Notes: generated by a model from the sequence alone, not told the origin. Positions 1 through 7,575 are shown, counted from the first letter of the stretch. The stretch is DNA of 25,051 bases from Mycoplasmatota bacterium (GCA_030641535.1 DAOWHG010000052.1:1-25051), one strand, 5' to 3'. Made by a program: numbers and translations.

Positions 1-600
1 TTCTTCTTGGTCATGAGTTACGAATATTGTTGTGATTCCTGTTTCTCTTTGAATACGTTTAATTTCTTCACGCGTCTGAAGTCTTAAACGTGCATCTAAG
101 TTACTTAAAGGTTCATCTAATAATAAAACACGAGGCTTTTTAACAAGTGCGCGTGCAATAGCAACACGTTGTTGTTGTCCCCCCGATAATTCTTTTGGTT
201 TACGATTCATCAATTCCCCGATACCTACTAAATCAGCCATTTCCTGAGCTCTTACTAATGCTTCAGCCTTAGGCACTTTGATATTTTCAAGCGGGAACAT
301 GATGTTTTGTCTAACGGTCATATGTGGATATAATGCATAATTTTGAAACACTAATCCTATCCCTCTATCTTCAGGTGCTGTATCAGTTACATTTTCGTCT
401 CCAAAGAATATACTCCCATCATTTGGTTTTAATAACCCAGCAATCATATATAATGTTGTAGATTTCCCACAACCACTAGGTCCTAAAAGTCCAATCAATT
501 TTCCAGTAGGTATTACAATGTCTAAAGACTTAACTGCATAAACCTCTGATTTGTCCTTTTGAATAAAGATTTTGGTAATGTTTTTTAATTTGATTTCCAT
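1..600 (-). CDS. ABC transporter ATP-binding protein, carbohydrate (CUT1/MsmX-UgpC) type, 3' part missing
   Basis: This is the cytoplasmic ATPase subunit that would power an ABC importer, most likely for sugars or glycerol-3-phosphate. Seen: the first 200 codons from an ATG preceded by AGGAGAG; the frame is still open at the window edge, so about 160 C-terminal residues (the usual regulatory OB-fold part) lie outside. Motifs run in order: Walker A GPSGCGKST (about residues 40-48), Q-loop VFQNYALYPHM, signature LSGGQQQR (about 137), Walker B VLLLDEP with D-loop SNLDAR, and H-loop THDQ (about 196). The phrases APEDRGIGLVFQNYALYPHM and DEPLSNLDARLR are typical of CUT1 ATPases such as MsmX/UgpC, known from the family. 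The permeases and binding protein are not in the window, so the substrate is not known; a polyamine-type PotA is a less likely alternative. Confidence 0.85.
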   Translation of the reverse strand, partial: MEIKLKNITKIFIQKDKSEVYAVKSLDIVIPTGKLIGLLGPSGCGKSTTLYMIAGLLKPNDGSIFFGDENVTDTAPEDRGIGLVFQNYALYPHMTVRQNIMFPLENIKVPKAEALVRAQEMADLVGIGELMNRKPKELSGGQQQRVAIARALVKKPRVLLLDEPLSNLDARLRLQTREEIKRIQRETGITTIFVTHDQEE

Positions 601-636
601 TTTATCTCTCCTAAATCATAATGTTTTTAACACTAT

Positions 637-642
637 ATTATA
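637..642 (-). promoter_or_regulatory. -10 box of the ABC ATPase gene
   Basis: A perfect TATAAT lies about 37 bases upstream of the start codon. No good -35 is seen at 16-18 bases. A small inverted repeat, ACTAC-AAAA-GTAGT (642-655), touches the upstream edge of the box and could be an operator. Confidence 0.45.
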
Positions 643-738
643 CTACAAAAGTAGTTGATTTAAAATATATTTTTATAAAATTATAAAATGTAAATTCTTA
701 CATTGTAAATAACGAAATAAGTGTAAAAATTATAAATA

Positions 739-764
739 AAAAAGACGAATTTTCTCGTCTTTTT
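739..764 (-). terminator. Terminator of the small membrane protein gene
   Basis: A 10-bp stem (AAAAAGACGA / TCGTCTTTTT) with a 6-base loop directly follows the TAA of the gene at 763-1017, and the transcript then runs into a T-rich stretch. It separates that gene from the ABC ATPase gene. Confidence 0.75.
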
Positions 765-1017
765 ATCCTCCAATTATTCCGTCTAAAAATCCACCGCTAT
801 ACAAGAACCATAGTCCTCCTAGGATTAAAACAACAATAATTATTTTAGATAATTTCTTAACCAGTTCAAAAGTACCTAAGATTACGATTATCCCACCTAC
901 TAATAATCCAATAATTTGTTCTATAACGCCTAAATTATTGACAAAATCAAATGCAGAATCAATAATTCCTTGAATAGGAATAAGATTTTCAATTGTTTCT
1001 ATAATTGTATCAAACAT
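763..1017 (-). CDS. Small two-helix membrane protein, function unknown
   Basis: A protein of 84 residues that I do not recognise. The ATG at 1017 (MFDTIIETIENL) is chosen because GGAGAGG sits 8 bases before it; a GTG nine bases upstream overlaps that ribosome site and is unlikely. Two hydrophobic stretches are seen, about residues 31-48 (GLLVGGIIVILGTF) and 55-75 (KIIIVVLILGGLWFLYSGG), joined by a short basic turn (ELVKKLSK), so it is probably a hairpin in the membrane with both ends on the same side; the N-terminal 30 residues look amphipathic. It lies just after recR but has its own promoter and terminator. In Bacillus a small membrane protein gene, bofA, also lies downstream of recR, but I see no convincing BofA similarity. 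Confidence 0.7.
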   Translation of the reverse strand: MFDTIIETIENLIPIQGIIDSAFDFVNNLGVIEQIIGLLVGGIIVILGTFELVKKLSKIIIVVLILGGLWFLYSGGFLDGIIGG

Positions 1018-1066
1018 AATGCCCACCTCTCCATACTTATTAATTTATGTAATACCGATTACTTCC

Positions 1067-1075
1067 ATTATAACA
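1067..1075 (-). promoter_or_regulatory. Extended -10 promoter of the small membrane protein gene
   Basis: TGTTATAAT, a TGn-extended perfect -10, about 50 bases upstream of the ATG at 1017. The -35 region is poor. It lies in the 94-base gap between recR and this gene. Confidence 0.55.
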
Positions 1076-1111
1076 AAAAACATGTGAATAATTTATGAAT
1101 TTCTCAAAACT

Positions 1112-1711
1112 TTATAATTTTCTTCTTCCTTCTAGTGCTTTTGCAATAGTAATCTCATCTGCATACTCAATATTTCCACCAGCTGGTATACCATGTGCAA
1201 TCCTTGTTACTAATATGGTAGAATCCTCTAGCAGTCTGCTTATATACCTTGCAGTTGTTTCACCTTCATTACTCAAATTAGTAGCTAAAACAACTTCTTT
1301 TATTGTTTCATCTTTTAGTCTTTCTAATAAACCTTTTATGTTAATATCTTCTGGACCAATTCCATCACTTGGAGAAATTGCACCATTTAAAACATGGTAT
1401 AACCCATGATATTTGTTTGTTTTTTCCATTACAATTAAATCTTTTGCTTCTTCAATTACAATTATTATACTTTTATCTCTTGATTGATCTTTACAAATAT
1501 AACAAGGATCTGTATCCGTAATATTTCCACAAATAGGACATTTAAATATGTCTTCTTTTATTTTTAAATAAGCATCAACTATTTCGTCAATTGCTTCTTC
1601 ATTTAAACGATTAATTGTATATAAAGCATATCGTTCAGCTGTTTTTTTACCAACACCTGGATATTTTCTTAACGCTTCTATAAGTTTATCTACTGCATCT
1701 GGATATCTCAA
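1112..1711 (-). CDS. recR: Recombination mediator protein RecR
   Basis: RecR works with RecO (and RecF) in the cytoplasm to load RecA on single-stranded DNA at gaps. The full 199 residues match the usual family length. Seen: N-terminal helix-hairpin-helix with KYPGVGKKTAERYAL (about 17-30), a C4 zinc finger CPIC...CYIC (Cys 58, 61, 70, 73), and a Toprim domain (about 80-175) with LATNLSNEGETTARYI. The start is a TTG at 1711: MRYPDAVDKLIE matches the family's usual N-terminus, and AAGGAAGTG lies six bases before it; no ATG fits. It is the last gene of the dnaX-ybaB-recR operon, 13 bases after ybaB, with its ribosome site next to the ybaB stop. No terminator follows it. Confidence 0.97.
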   Translation of the reverse strand: MRYPDAVDKLIEALRKYPGVGKKTAERYALYTINRLNEEAIDEIVDAYLKIKEDIFKCPICGNITDTDPCYICKDQSRDKSIIIVIEEAKDLIVMEKTNKYHGLYHVLNGAISPSDGIGPEDINIKGLLERLKDETIKEVVLATNLSNEGETTARYISRLLEDSTILVTRIAHGIPAGGNIEYADEITIAKALEGRRKL

Positions 1712-1724
1712 TTAAATCACTTCC

Positions 1725-2030
1725 TTAAAATAACCCAGGCATACCTCCGCCTGTAAATTTGGACATAACTCTTTCTGTCTCATCATCAATTTTCTTTATA
1801 CAGTCATTTACTGCTGCAACAATAGTATCTTGAAGCATTTCTAAGTCTTCAGCAGATTCAATTAGTTCAGGATTAATAGCTATTTCTCTCATTTTACGAT
1901 CACCGGTAAATTCAACTTTTACTGTTTGTCCTCCCGCACTTCCATAAAAAGTAGAGGCTTCTAGTTCTTGTTGGGCTCTTACCATGTCTTGTTGCATTTT
2001 TTGAAGTTTTTTTATCATTCCTGGATTCAT
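1725..2030 (-). CDS. ybaB: YbaB/EbfC family nucleoid-associated protein
   Basis: A small DNA-binding protein of 101 residues, dimeric in the family and thought to coat the nucleoid. Seen: MNPGMIKKLQKMQQDMVRAQ at the start, then the conserved core with GSAGGQTVKVEFTG and NDCIKKIDDETERVMSKFTGG near the end, and a Gly/Met/Pro-rich tail. Its ATG overlaps the dnaX stop by one base (TAATG), with AAAGGAGAT inside the end of dnaX, so translation is probably coupled to dnaX. The dnaX-ybaB-recR order is widespread in bacteria. Confidence 0.96.
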   Translation of the reverse strand: MNPGMIKKLQKMQQDMVRAQQELEASTFYGSAGGQTVKVEFTGDRKMREIAINPELIESAEDLEMLQDTIVAAVNDCIKKIDDETERVMSKFTGGGMPGLF

Positions 2031-3997
2031 TATTTATCTCCTTTCTTAACTTTTACCAAGTCAGACCCAAACATATTAATTGCTTCTTTAACGCTGTCAG
2101 GAGTCATATCTTCTACACTGTGGTTAATAGTAGGCATCCCTTTTAAATCAGGATGATTAATTGGAGAAAGTTTTATGTTTGTTTCTCCTAACTTCCATTT
2201 TTGAATGAATTCTTGAGATTTTTCCTCCCAAACAACTTTAGGAAGAGCTAGATAATCAAGTTCCTTATTATAAAAATCACATAAGATTTTAACTATTTGG
2301 TTTTTAATTTCAGGTTTCATCATTCTATTACATATTGAAGGTGTTAAATATTCAATAATAATCATTTTAGAATCCGTTGCCACTAAACGACCCTCTGTAA
2401 TCATTCTTGCGTATGATAAATTGCTGTGAGTAGCTTCTCTTTCTATATCGAACCATCTCATATTCATTGAAATTTTAATTTCTCTATTCGCATTATTTAA
2501 TACATCTTCAATATATCTTATATCAAAAGTAGAATACGGTTCTTTTTTCTCTACAATTTCCTCAACAACAGTATTAAATAGATTTGCTTCTTCGGTCTCT
2601 TCTTCAACATCTGCCTTTTTATCCTCTATATCATCTTTAGAATATAGGGGACTATCATCCACGACATGTTCATCTAATTTTACTTCTTCAATTTCTACTT
2701 TTTCTTCTTTTTCTTCCTTTTTCTCTGAAGATATTGGATCATTTGTTGGAATATTTATAAAATCGTGTGCTATTTCTTCTTGTATTTCTACTTTTTCTTC
2801 AACTTTTGTCTCCTCTTTTGGAGGTATATATTCTAAATTATCTATTTTTTCTTGTAAATGATTTATTTTATCTCTTAAATTTTCAAATTCATCAATAATT
2901 ACTATTTCTTGTTTTTCAACTTTATCAACCATCTTAATCAATGCTAATTCCATATATAATTTAGAATTAGTAGTCCATTTCATATCGTTTTTAGCTTTAT
3001 TTAAAGCGTCAATATAGAAGAAAATCAAATTATTGCTTAATTTTTTTGATAATTCAATGAATGATGGTTCACTATAAATTAATTGATCTTTGTCATCTGT
3101 ATTTACATTCTTAAATATAAGAAGATCACGGTAAAATTTAATCAAGTTTTCTACTAATCTTGGAGCTTCTTTTCCTAATAAAACAAGATCTTCAAGCTGT
3201 TTTATAGCTTCAATTGAATTGTTTTTATAAATAGCATCAGCAATATTTAATAGCTTATCATTTGAAACTGTTCCTTTTATAGCATGAACATCATTTATTT
3301 TTACTTTTTGGTCTGTATAAGATACGACTTGATCTAATAAGCTAATTGCATCCCTCATACCACCTTCGGCACTTTCTGCGATAACTTTTATTGCTTCTTT
3401 CTCAATAGCTATATTTTCTTCATCAACAATTGTGTTAAGTCTTCCAATCATTTCAGGTATGCTTACACCTCTAAAATCAAACCTTTGGCAGCGAGAATGA
3501 ATTGTCGCTGGAATTTTATGAGGTTCAGTTGTAGCTAAAATAAAAATGACATGTTTTGGAGGTTCTTCTAATGTTTTTAACAAGGCATTAAAAGCTCCAA
3601 TACTTAGCATGTGAACTTCATCTATGATATAAACTTTATATTTACCTACACCTGGTAAGTATTTTACTTTATCTCTAATTTCTCTTATTTCATCAACACC
3701 GTTATTACTTGCTGCATCTATTTCTATAACATCAGTTATTGAATTATCTTCTATTCCACGACAAATATCACATTCATTACATGGATTCTCAACAGGAGCG
3801 TGTTCACAGTTTACAGCTTTTGCGATAATTTTCGCAATTGATGTTTTTCCAGTTCCTCTTGGTCCACTAAATAAATATGCATGTGCAATCTTATCATTTT
3901 TTAAAGCATTTCTAAATGTTTTAGTAATATGTTCTTGTCCCGCAATTTCATCAAAAGTAGCAGGTCTATAGGTACGATATAATGCCTTGTAAGCCAT
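2030..3997 (-). CDS. dnaX: DNA polymerase III subunit gamma/tau
   Basis: The clamp-loader ATPase of the replisome. Seen: the start MAYKALYRTYRPATFDEIAG, Walker A GPRGTGKTS (about 45-53), a zinc-binding module with Cys 64, 73, 76 and 79, Walker B IIDEVH (about 124-129), and SRC (168-170). After the AAA+ and collar domains (to about 370) comes a Lys/Glu-rich, low-complexity linker (about 395-500), followed by a C-terminal domain that would contact the polymerase. At 655 residues it is longer than Bacillus DnaX, mainly through this linker. The start has GAGGTGAC five bases before the ATG. It heads the dnaX-ybaB-recR operon. An A AAA AAA heptamer lies at 3041-3047 (codons 317-319), but a -1 slip there would cut inside the collar domain, so I do not propose a gamma form. 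Confidence 0.97.
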   Translation of the reverse strand: MAYKALYRTYRPATFDEIAGQEHITKTFRNALKNDKIAHAYLFSGPRGTGKTSIAKIIAKAVNCEHAPVENPCNECDICRGIEDNSITDVIEIDAASNNGVDEIREIRDKVKYLPGVGKYKVYIIDEVHMLSIGAFNALLKTLEEPPKHVIFILATTEPHKIPATIHSRCQRFDFRGVSIPEMIGRLNTIVDEENIAIEKEAIKVIAESAEGGMRDAISLLDQVVSYTDQKVKINDVHAIKGTVSNDKLLNIADAIYKNNSIEAIKQLEDLVLLGKEAPRLVENLIKFYRDLLIFKNVNTDDKDQLIYSEPSFIELSKKLSNNLIFFYIDALNKAKNDMKWTTNSKLYMELALIKMVDKVEKQEIVIIDEFENLRDKINHLQEKIDNLEYIPPKEETKVEEKVEIQEEIAHDFINIPTNDPISSEKKEEKEEKVEIEEVKLDEHVVDDSPLYSKDDIEDKKADVEEETEEANLFNTVVEEIVEKKEPYSTFDIRYIEDVLNNANREIKISMNMRWFDIEREATHSNLSYARMITEGRLVATDSKMIIIEYLTPSICNRMMKPEIKNQIVKILCDFYNKELDYLALPKVVWEEKSQEFIQKWKLGETNIKLSPINHPDLKGMPTINHSVEDMTPDSVKEAINMFGSDLVKVKKGDK

Positions 3998-4035
3998 AAT
4001 TTGTCACCTCATTTAAGAATTTTGATGGTAATTTC

Positions 4036-4041
4036 ATTATA
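4036..4041 (-). promoter_or_regulatory. -10 box of the dnaX-ybaB-recR operon
   Basis: A perfect TATAAT lies between the preceding gene's terminator and dnaX, 39 bases before the ATG. The -35 region falls within the terminator stem and is weak. Confidence 0.5.
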
Positions 4042-4045
4042 AAAC

Positions 4046-4072
4046 AAAAAGACTGTTTTTAATAGTCTTTTT
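4046..4072 (-). terminator. Terminator of the 159-residue membrane protein gene
   Basis: A 9-bp stem, AAAAAGACT / AGTCTTTTT, with a 9-base loop, begins within the stop codon of the gene at 4071-4550 and is followed by T-rich sequence. It separates that gene from dnaX. Confidence 0.7.
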
Positions 4073-4550
4073 AAGAATTTTCCATCATTTTTTTAACTTC
4101 TTCAAGAACAACTAATAATGCAATATTTTCATTAGTATCTTTCTTGAATTTCTTTTCCATAAACTGATAAGTTAAATCCTCTGTCTCACCATTTATTAAG
4201 ATCCGATATGCTTGTTCTAATGACTTCTGAAAACTCGTGTTTCCTCTTAATCTTCTGTAACCTTCGATACTAAAATCACATTGTTCTGTAATGGCTTCGC
4301 CAACCCGTTTTAAATAGTTTGTAAATTGATCATCTTGCTTTGATTCCTTATTTGGAAAGATCCATTCAAACACTTTATCAAACACAAATAGAAAGATAGT
4401 AAACATAAAAGGTACTGATATTAATGAAGTAACCAATACATAATCAATGCTTCCTTCTCTAATAGCTAAATATCCTACATAAACAGCAAGTGCAATTACT
4501 GAAAATAAGAATACAATTCCGTAGTACTTAAATCCTTTTTTTGATTTCAT
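4071..4550 (-). CDS. Membrane protein of unknown function
   Basis: A 159-residue protein I do not recognise. Seen: a basic N-terminus (MKSKKGFKYYG), two membrane segments at about residues 10-30 (IVFLFSVIALAVYVGYL) and 38-62 (VLVTSLISVPFMFTIFLFVF), then a soluble tail of about 95 charged residues with predicted helices. Two-helix topology with Lys/Arg at the N-terminus suggests that both ends are in the cytoplasm. The start ATG is preceded by AGGTGAT. It is a single-gene unit with its own promoter and terminator, divergent from mnmE. Confidence 0.75.
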   Translation of the reverse strand: MKSKKGFKYYGIVFLFSVIALAVYVGYLAIREGSIDYVLVTSLISVPFMFTIFLFVFDKVFEWIFPNKESKQDDQFTNYLKRVGEAITEQCDFSIEGYRRLRGNTSFQKSLEQAYRILINGETEDLTYQFMEKKFKKDTNENIALLVVLEEVKKMMENS

Positions 4551-4568
4551 ATATTATCACCTAGAAGT

Positions 4569-4574
4569 ATTATA
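4569..4574 (-). promoter_or_regulatory. -10 box of the 159-residue membrane protein gene
   Basis: A perfect TATAAT 18 bases before the start codon gives a very short leader. It lies 19 bases from the oppositely oriented mnmE -10 box, so the two promoters overlap back to back. Confidence 0.5.
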
Positions 4575-4592
4575 CTATAAAAATTCAGATTG

Positions 4593-4601
4593 TGATATAA
4601 T
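4593..4601 (+). promoter_or_regulatory. Extended -10 promoter of mnmE
   Basis: TGATATAAT, a TGn-extended perfect -10, 16 bases before the ATG at 4618. No good -35. The leader would be very short. Confidence 0.55.
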
Positions 4602-4617
4602 AAATTGGGTGATATTT

Positions 4618-5967
4618 ATGATGAACGACACAATTGCTCAAATATCTTCTGCTTTAGGACAAGGTGCAATAAGCATTGTTAGAATGAGTGGTAAAGATGC
4701 TATTTCAATAGCTAATAGAATATTTGATGGAACCAATTTAGAGAAAGTCCCAACACATACAGTACACTATGGGCATATTGTTTATAAAAACAAAAATATT
4801 GATGAAGTTTTAATCACTATTTTTAAAGCTCCTAAAACCTTCACAGTAGAAGATATTGTGGAGATAAATTGTCATGGTGGAGTTTTTGTTGCAAATAAAA
4901 TATTAGAAACACTATTATTAGAAGGTGCTAGAAGCGCTAATCCAGGCGAGTTTACAGAAAGAGCTTTTTTGAACGGAAGAATTGATTTAACACAAGCTGA
5001 AGCCGTGATGGATATAATTGAGGCTAAATCTGATTTAAGTCTTTCTTTAGCCAATAAAGGATTAGATGGAGAAATTTATAAACTTATCGTTGATTTAAGA
5101 TCAGATTTATTAAATATAATTGCTCATATAGAAGTTAATATTGATTATCCTGAGTATGATGATGTTATCGAACTATCAAATAAGATTATAAAGCCAAAAA
5201 TCATTGATTTGTTGTCCAAAATTAATAAATTATTAGAACAAGCTAGTTATGGAAAAGTCATAAAAGATGGCGTTAAAACAGCGATTATTGGTAAACCAAA
5301 TGTAGGAAAGTCTAGTTTATTAAATGCTTTATTACGTGAAGATAAAGCTATTGTAACCGAAATACAAGGTACAACAAGAGATATTGTTGAGGGAAGCATT
5401 AACATTGGTGGAATTATCTTAAATTTAATAGACACTGCCGGAATACGTGAATCTGAGGATCTAATTGAAAAGATTGGTATTAATAAGGCAAAAGCCATAA
5501 TCTACGAAGCAGAACTTATCTTATTCGTTTTAGATAATAATCAAGTGTTATCTGAAGATGATGAAAAACTACTTGAATTAACTAAACACAAAAAGAGAAT
5601 AATAATCATTAATAAAACAGATTTAAACAAAGAACTATATCATTCTTTTGAAAATAGTATAGCAGTTAGTGCCCTTCATAAAACAGGAATTAATGAATTA
5701 GAAACAATGATAAAACAAATGTTTCTTAGTGGTGAAGTAAATATAACTGATCAAACATATGTTTCAAATGCTAGACATATCGCAAAACTAAACGAAACAA
5801 AAGAATCGCTTAACGACAGTATTACAGCCATAAAAAATGAATTGCCAATAGATATGGTAGAAATAGATTTGAAAGCTGCATGGAATGTATTGGGTGAGAT
5901 AATTGGAGACACATCTTCAACGAGTCTTTTAGATGAACTGTTCTCAAAATTCTGTCTAGGTAAGTAA
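4618..5967 (+). CDS. mnmE: tRNA modification GTPase MnmE
   Basis: MnmE (TrmE), with MnmG, builds the (carboxymethyl)aminomethyl group on U34 of certain tRNAs. Seen: an N-terminal folate-binding domain (IAQISSALGQGAISIVRMSG, then EINCHGG), a helical domain carrying the inserted G domain with P-loop GKPNVGKSSLLN (about 225), switch GTTRDI, DTAG and NKTD, and the C-terminal FCLGK with the catalytic Cys. The 449 residues match the family. ATG 4618 is chosen because GGGTG lies six bases before it; GTG 4609 overlaps that site, and ATG 4621 is also possible. It faces against the majority gene direction. No clear terminator follows in the 139-base gap before the next gene. Confidence 0.97.
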   Translation: MMNDTIAQISSALGQGAISIVRMSGKDAISIANRIFDGTNLEKVPTHTVHYGHIVYKNKNIDEVLITIFKAPKTFTVEDIVEINCHGGVFVANKILETLLLEGARSANPGEFTERAFLNGRIDLTQAEAVMDIIEAKSDLSLSLANKGLDGEIYKLIVDLRSDLLNIIAHIEVNIDYPEYDDVIELSNKIIKPKIIDLLSKINKLLEQASYGKVIKDGVKTAIIGKPNVGKSSLLNALLREDKAIVTEIQGTTRDIVEGSINIGGIILNLIDTAGIRESEDLIEKIGINKAKAIIYEAELILFVLDNNQVLSEDDEKLLELTKHKKRIIIINKTDLNKELYHSFENSIAVSALHKTGINELETMIKQMFLSGEVNITDQTYVSNARHIAKLNETKESLNDSITAIKNELPIDMVEIDLKAAWNVLGEIIGDTSSTSLLDELFSKFCLGK

Positions 5968-6035
5968 AAAGAATTTCATATAAAAATTAATTGTTCATAA
6001 CTTCAAAGAAATATAAATAATTTTTAATAATTTTC

Positions 6036-6064
6036 TTGTATTTTTACATATTTTTACATATAAT
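6036..6064 (+). promoter_or_regulatory. Promoter of the SPFH/NfeD/RDD operon
   Basis: TTGTAT, 17 bases, then TATAAT (6059-6064). The spacer contains a perfect tandem repeat of TTTTTACATA (6041-6050 and 6051-6060). The gene start is 43 bases downstream with a strong AGGAGGTGA site. Confidence 0.6.
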
Positions 6065-6106
6065 AGGGTTATAACGAATATAAAAAACTTTATAGGAGGT
6101 GAATTT

Positions 6107-6487
6107 ATGTCGTTTGTATGGGCATCAAAGAAGCCAAAAGATGGCGTTGCCACAATGTATGAGTCAAATATAACACTTAATAAATCTGCGAGTTCTCACT
6201 TTGATCATGCATTCAGTGTACTACTAGGATTAGATTTGGAATCTAAAAGAATTGCAGTGAAACCTATTTCAAAGGAAGAACATGAATTAGGAGCAATTCC
6301 AGAAGAAAAGAGACATAAAATTACAGTGAAACCTAGTTATGCTAGAGTTTGTAACAAAAAATTTATGAAAGAGATTGCCAATTTAGTTGGAGTTGATTTA
6401 TCAAACAATAAATCGTTTAAATTTAAGACTAAATGGAGCAAAGAAGATTCAGCACTAGTAATTGATCTGAATCAACCGGAGGTGTAG
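6107..6487 (+). CDS. Conserved-looking soluble protein of unknown function, first gene of the SPFH operon
   Basis: A 126-residue protein I do not recognise. It has no signal peptide or membrane segment, is rich in Lys, Ser and Val, and alternates short strands and helices. The stretch NITLNKSASSHFDHAFSVLL followed by GLDLESKRIAVKPISKEE recalls the strand-helix-strand layout of small AbrB-like or MraZ-like DNA-binding folds, but this is a weak impression and not an assignment. The start has a near-perfect TAGGAGGTGA, suggesting good expression. The gene is two bases from nfeD, whose ribosome site CCGGAGGTG lies over its stop, so the two are probably co-translated; a role linked to the membrane proteins downstream is inferred from this only. 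Confidence 0.75.
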   Translation: MSFVWASKKPKDGVATMYESNITLNKSASSHFDHAFSVLLGLDLESKRIAVKPISKEEHELGAIPEEKRHKITVKPSYARVCNKKFMKEIANLVGVDLSNNKSFKFKTKWSKEDSALVIDLNQPEV

Positions 6488-6489
6488 AT

Positions 6490-6924
6490 ATGGGAGATAT
6501 AATGATTATCATTTGGTTTTCTATTATCATTTTAGCTGCTTTAATCGAAATTAATACAATGGATTTAGCCAGTATTTGGTTTAGTGCTGGAGCATTAATC
6601 GCCTTCATTTTAGCTCTTGTAGGGTTTAATGCATTTGGGCAAGTTGTAGTATTCTTAGTTGTATCGTTAGTATTACTTGTTAGTATTCGTCCAATTGTTA
6701 AGAATTACCTAAAAACTAATGTAATCAGTACAAATACTGATAGATTAGTTGGAAAAGTTGCAGTTTGTACTAAAGATATCAATGTGGGTGAAAGAGGAGA
6801 AGTAAAAATTGATGGTAAATATTGGTTAGCAATTTCATCAGGAGAAGAAGATATAATAATTGATGAAAAAGTTGAAGTACTTGCTATTGAAGGCGTAAAA
6901 CTTATTGTTGATAGGATTTCATGA
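6490..6924 (+). CDS. nfeD: NfeD-family membrane protein (short form)
   Basis: A partner of SPFH/flotillin-type proteins in membrane microdomains in many bacteria. Seen: 144 residues with an N-terminal membrane region of two to three helices (about 4-20, 30-48 and 52-67: IWFSIIILAALIEI, IWFSAGALIAFILALVGF, VVVFLVVSLVLLVSIRPIV), then a small OB-fold-like domain (about 80-144) with LVGKVAVCTKDI and GERGEVKIDGKYW, typical of NfeD C-terminal domains. It lacks the protease domain of long NfeD proteins. It ends in TGA and overlaps the next start as ATGA. An SPFH gene follows one gene later, which supports the family assignment. Confidence 0.88.
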   Translation: MGDIMIIIWFSIIILAALIEINTMDLASIWFSAGALIAFILALVGFNAFGQVVVFLVVSLVLLVSIRPIVKNYLKTNVISTNTDRLVGKVAVCTKDINVGERGEVKIDGKYWLAISSGEEDIIIDEKVEVLAIEGVKLIVDRIS

Positions 6925-7529
6925 GAATAGGTGTTTTTAGAAGATCCGCCGCATTTTTACTAGATGCAATGCCAATAATATTGATTTTAAGCTTATTACT
7001 TAGCTTATTTGTAGGGGATATATTAAAATCACAATATTCTGATTTTGATGAAAAAATAACCACTTATCAGGAGAATATGGATGATTACTATGCTACTCTT
7101 GATGTATATAAAGAACAGCTAGAAGAAGAGGAGATTACTCTTGAAGATTATGAAGAATTATCTTTAGATTTACAAGTTACTTTTGTAAATGATAATGAAG
7201 AATATAGAAATGTAGTCTTCGGGTACTATTCAAACGTAGTATTATTCTATTTATTAAGTTTTACAGTGGTAAATTATTTCTATCACTTAATCCTTAAAGG
7301 ACAAACATATGGCCGTAAACTAATGAAAATTGAGTTATATGGAAATATCACTTGGTATACTTTACTATTAAGAGAAGTTCTATGGAAAAGTGCATTTTGG
7401 GTATTTACATTCTCAATAGGTATTCTAATAGATGTACTATTAGTTGCGTTTACTACCAAAAAGAAGACAATAAGAGATTTATTAACAGAAACGGAATTAA
7501 GATATAGCGGAACAAGTTATCCATTTTAA
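6921..7529 (+). CDS. RDD family membrane protein
   Basis: A 202-residue integral membrane protein. Seen: the RDD-family opening RRSAAFLLDAMPIILIL (Arg near the N-terminus and Asp in helix 1), a second segment with YLLSFTVVNYFYHLIL followed by the hallmark GQTYGRKLMKIEL, and a third segment with WVFTFSIGILIDVLLVAF, ending in KKKTIRDLLTETEL. An unusual acidic, coiled-coil-like loop of about 65 residues (about 36-100) lies between helices 1 and 2. RDD proteins have unsettled roles; some are proposed ion/proton antiporters. The ATG overlaps the nfeD stop and has no strong ribosome site of its own, so it probably depends on nfeD translation. Confidence 0.88.
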   Translation: MRIGVFRRSAAFLLDAMPIILILSLLLSLFVGDILKSQYSDFDEKITTYQENMDDYYATLDVYKEQLEEEEITLEDYEELSLDLQVTFVNDNEEYRNVVFGYYSNVVLFYLLSFTVVNYFYHLILKGQTYGRKLMKIELYGNITWYTLLLREVLWKSAFWVFTFSIGILIDVLLVAFTTKKKTIRDLLTETELRYSGTSYPF

Positions 7530-7575
7530 AAACAAAATATGTAAAGAGATAAAAAATTAAAAGGAGGATTTTATT

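Noticed and set aside
1095..1409. Open frame of 104 codons on the plus strand
   Set aside because: Antisense to recR, no family features, no ribosome site.
3041..3047. A AAA AAA heptamer in dnaX as a programmed frameshift that makes a short gamma form
   Set aside because: A -1 slip at codons 317-319 would end three codons later (IKQ stop), inside the collar domain needed for assembly. E. coli gamma ends well after that domain.
5968..6106. Small RNA or terminator in the gap between mnmE and the SPFH operon
   Set aside because: Apart from the promoter I see no stable hairpin with a T-run and no conserved RNA pattern.
6921..6924. Possible use of TGA as Trp (Mycoplasma-type code)
   Set aside because: nfeD, the HAD gene and rnmV end at TGA where the next gene begins, and Trp in the conserved genes is encoded by TGG.
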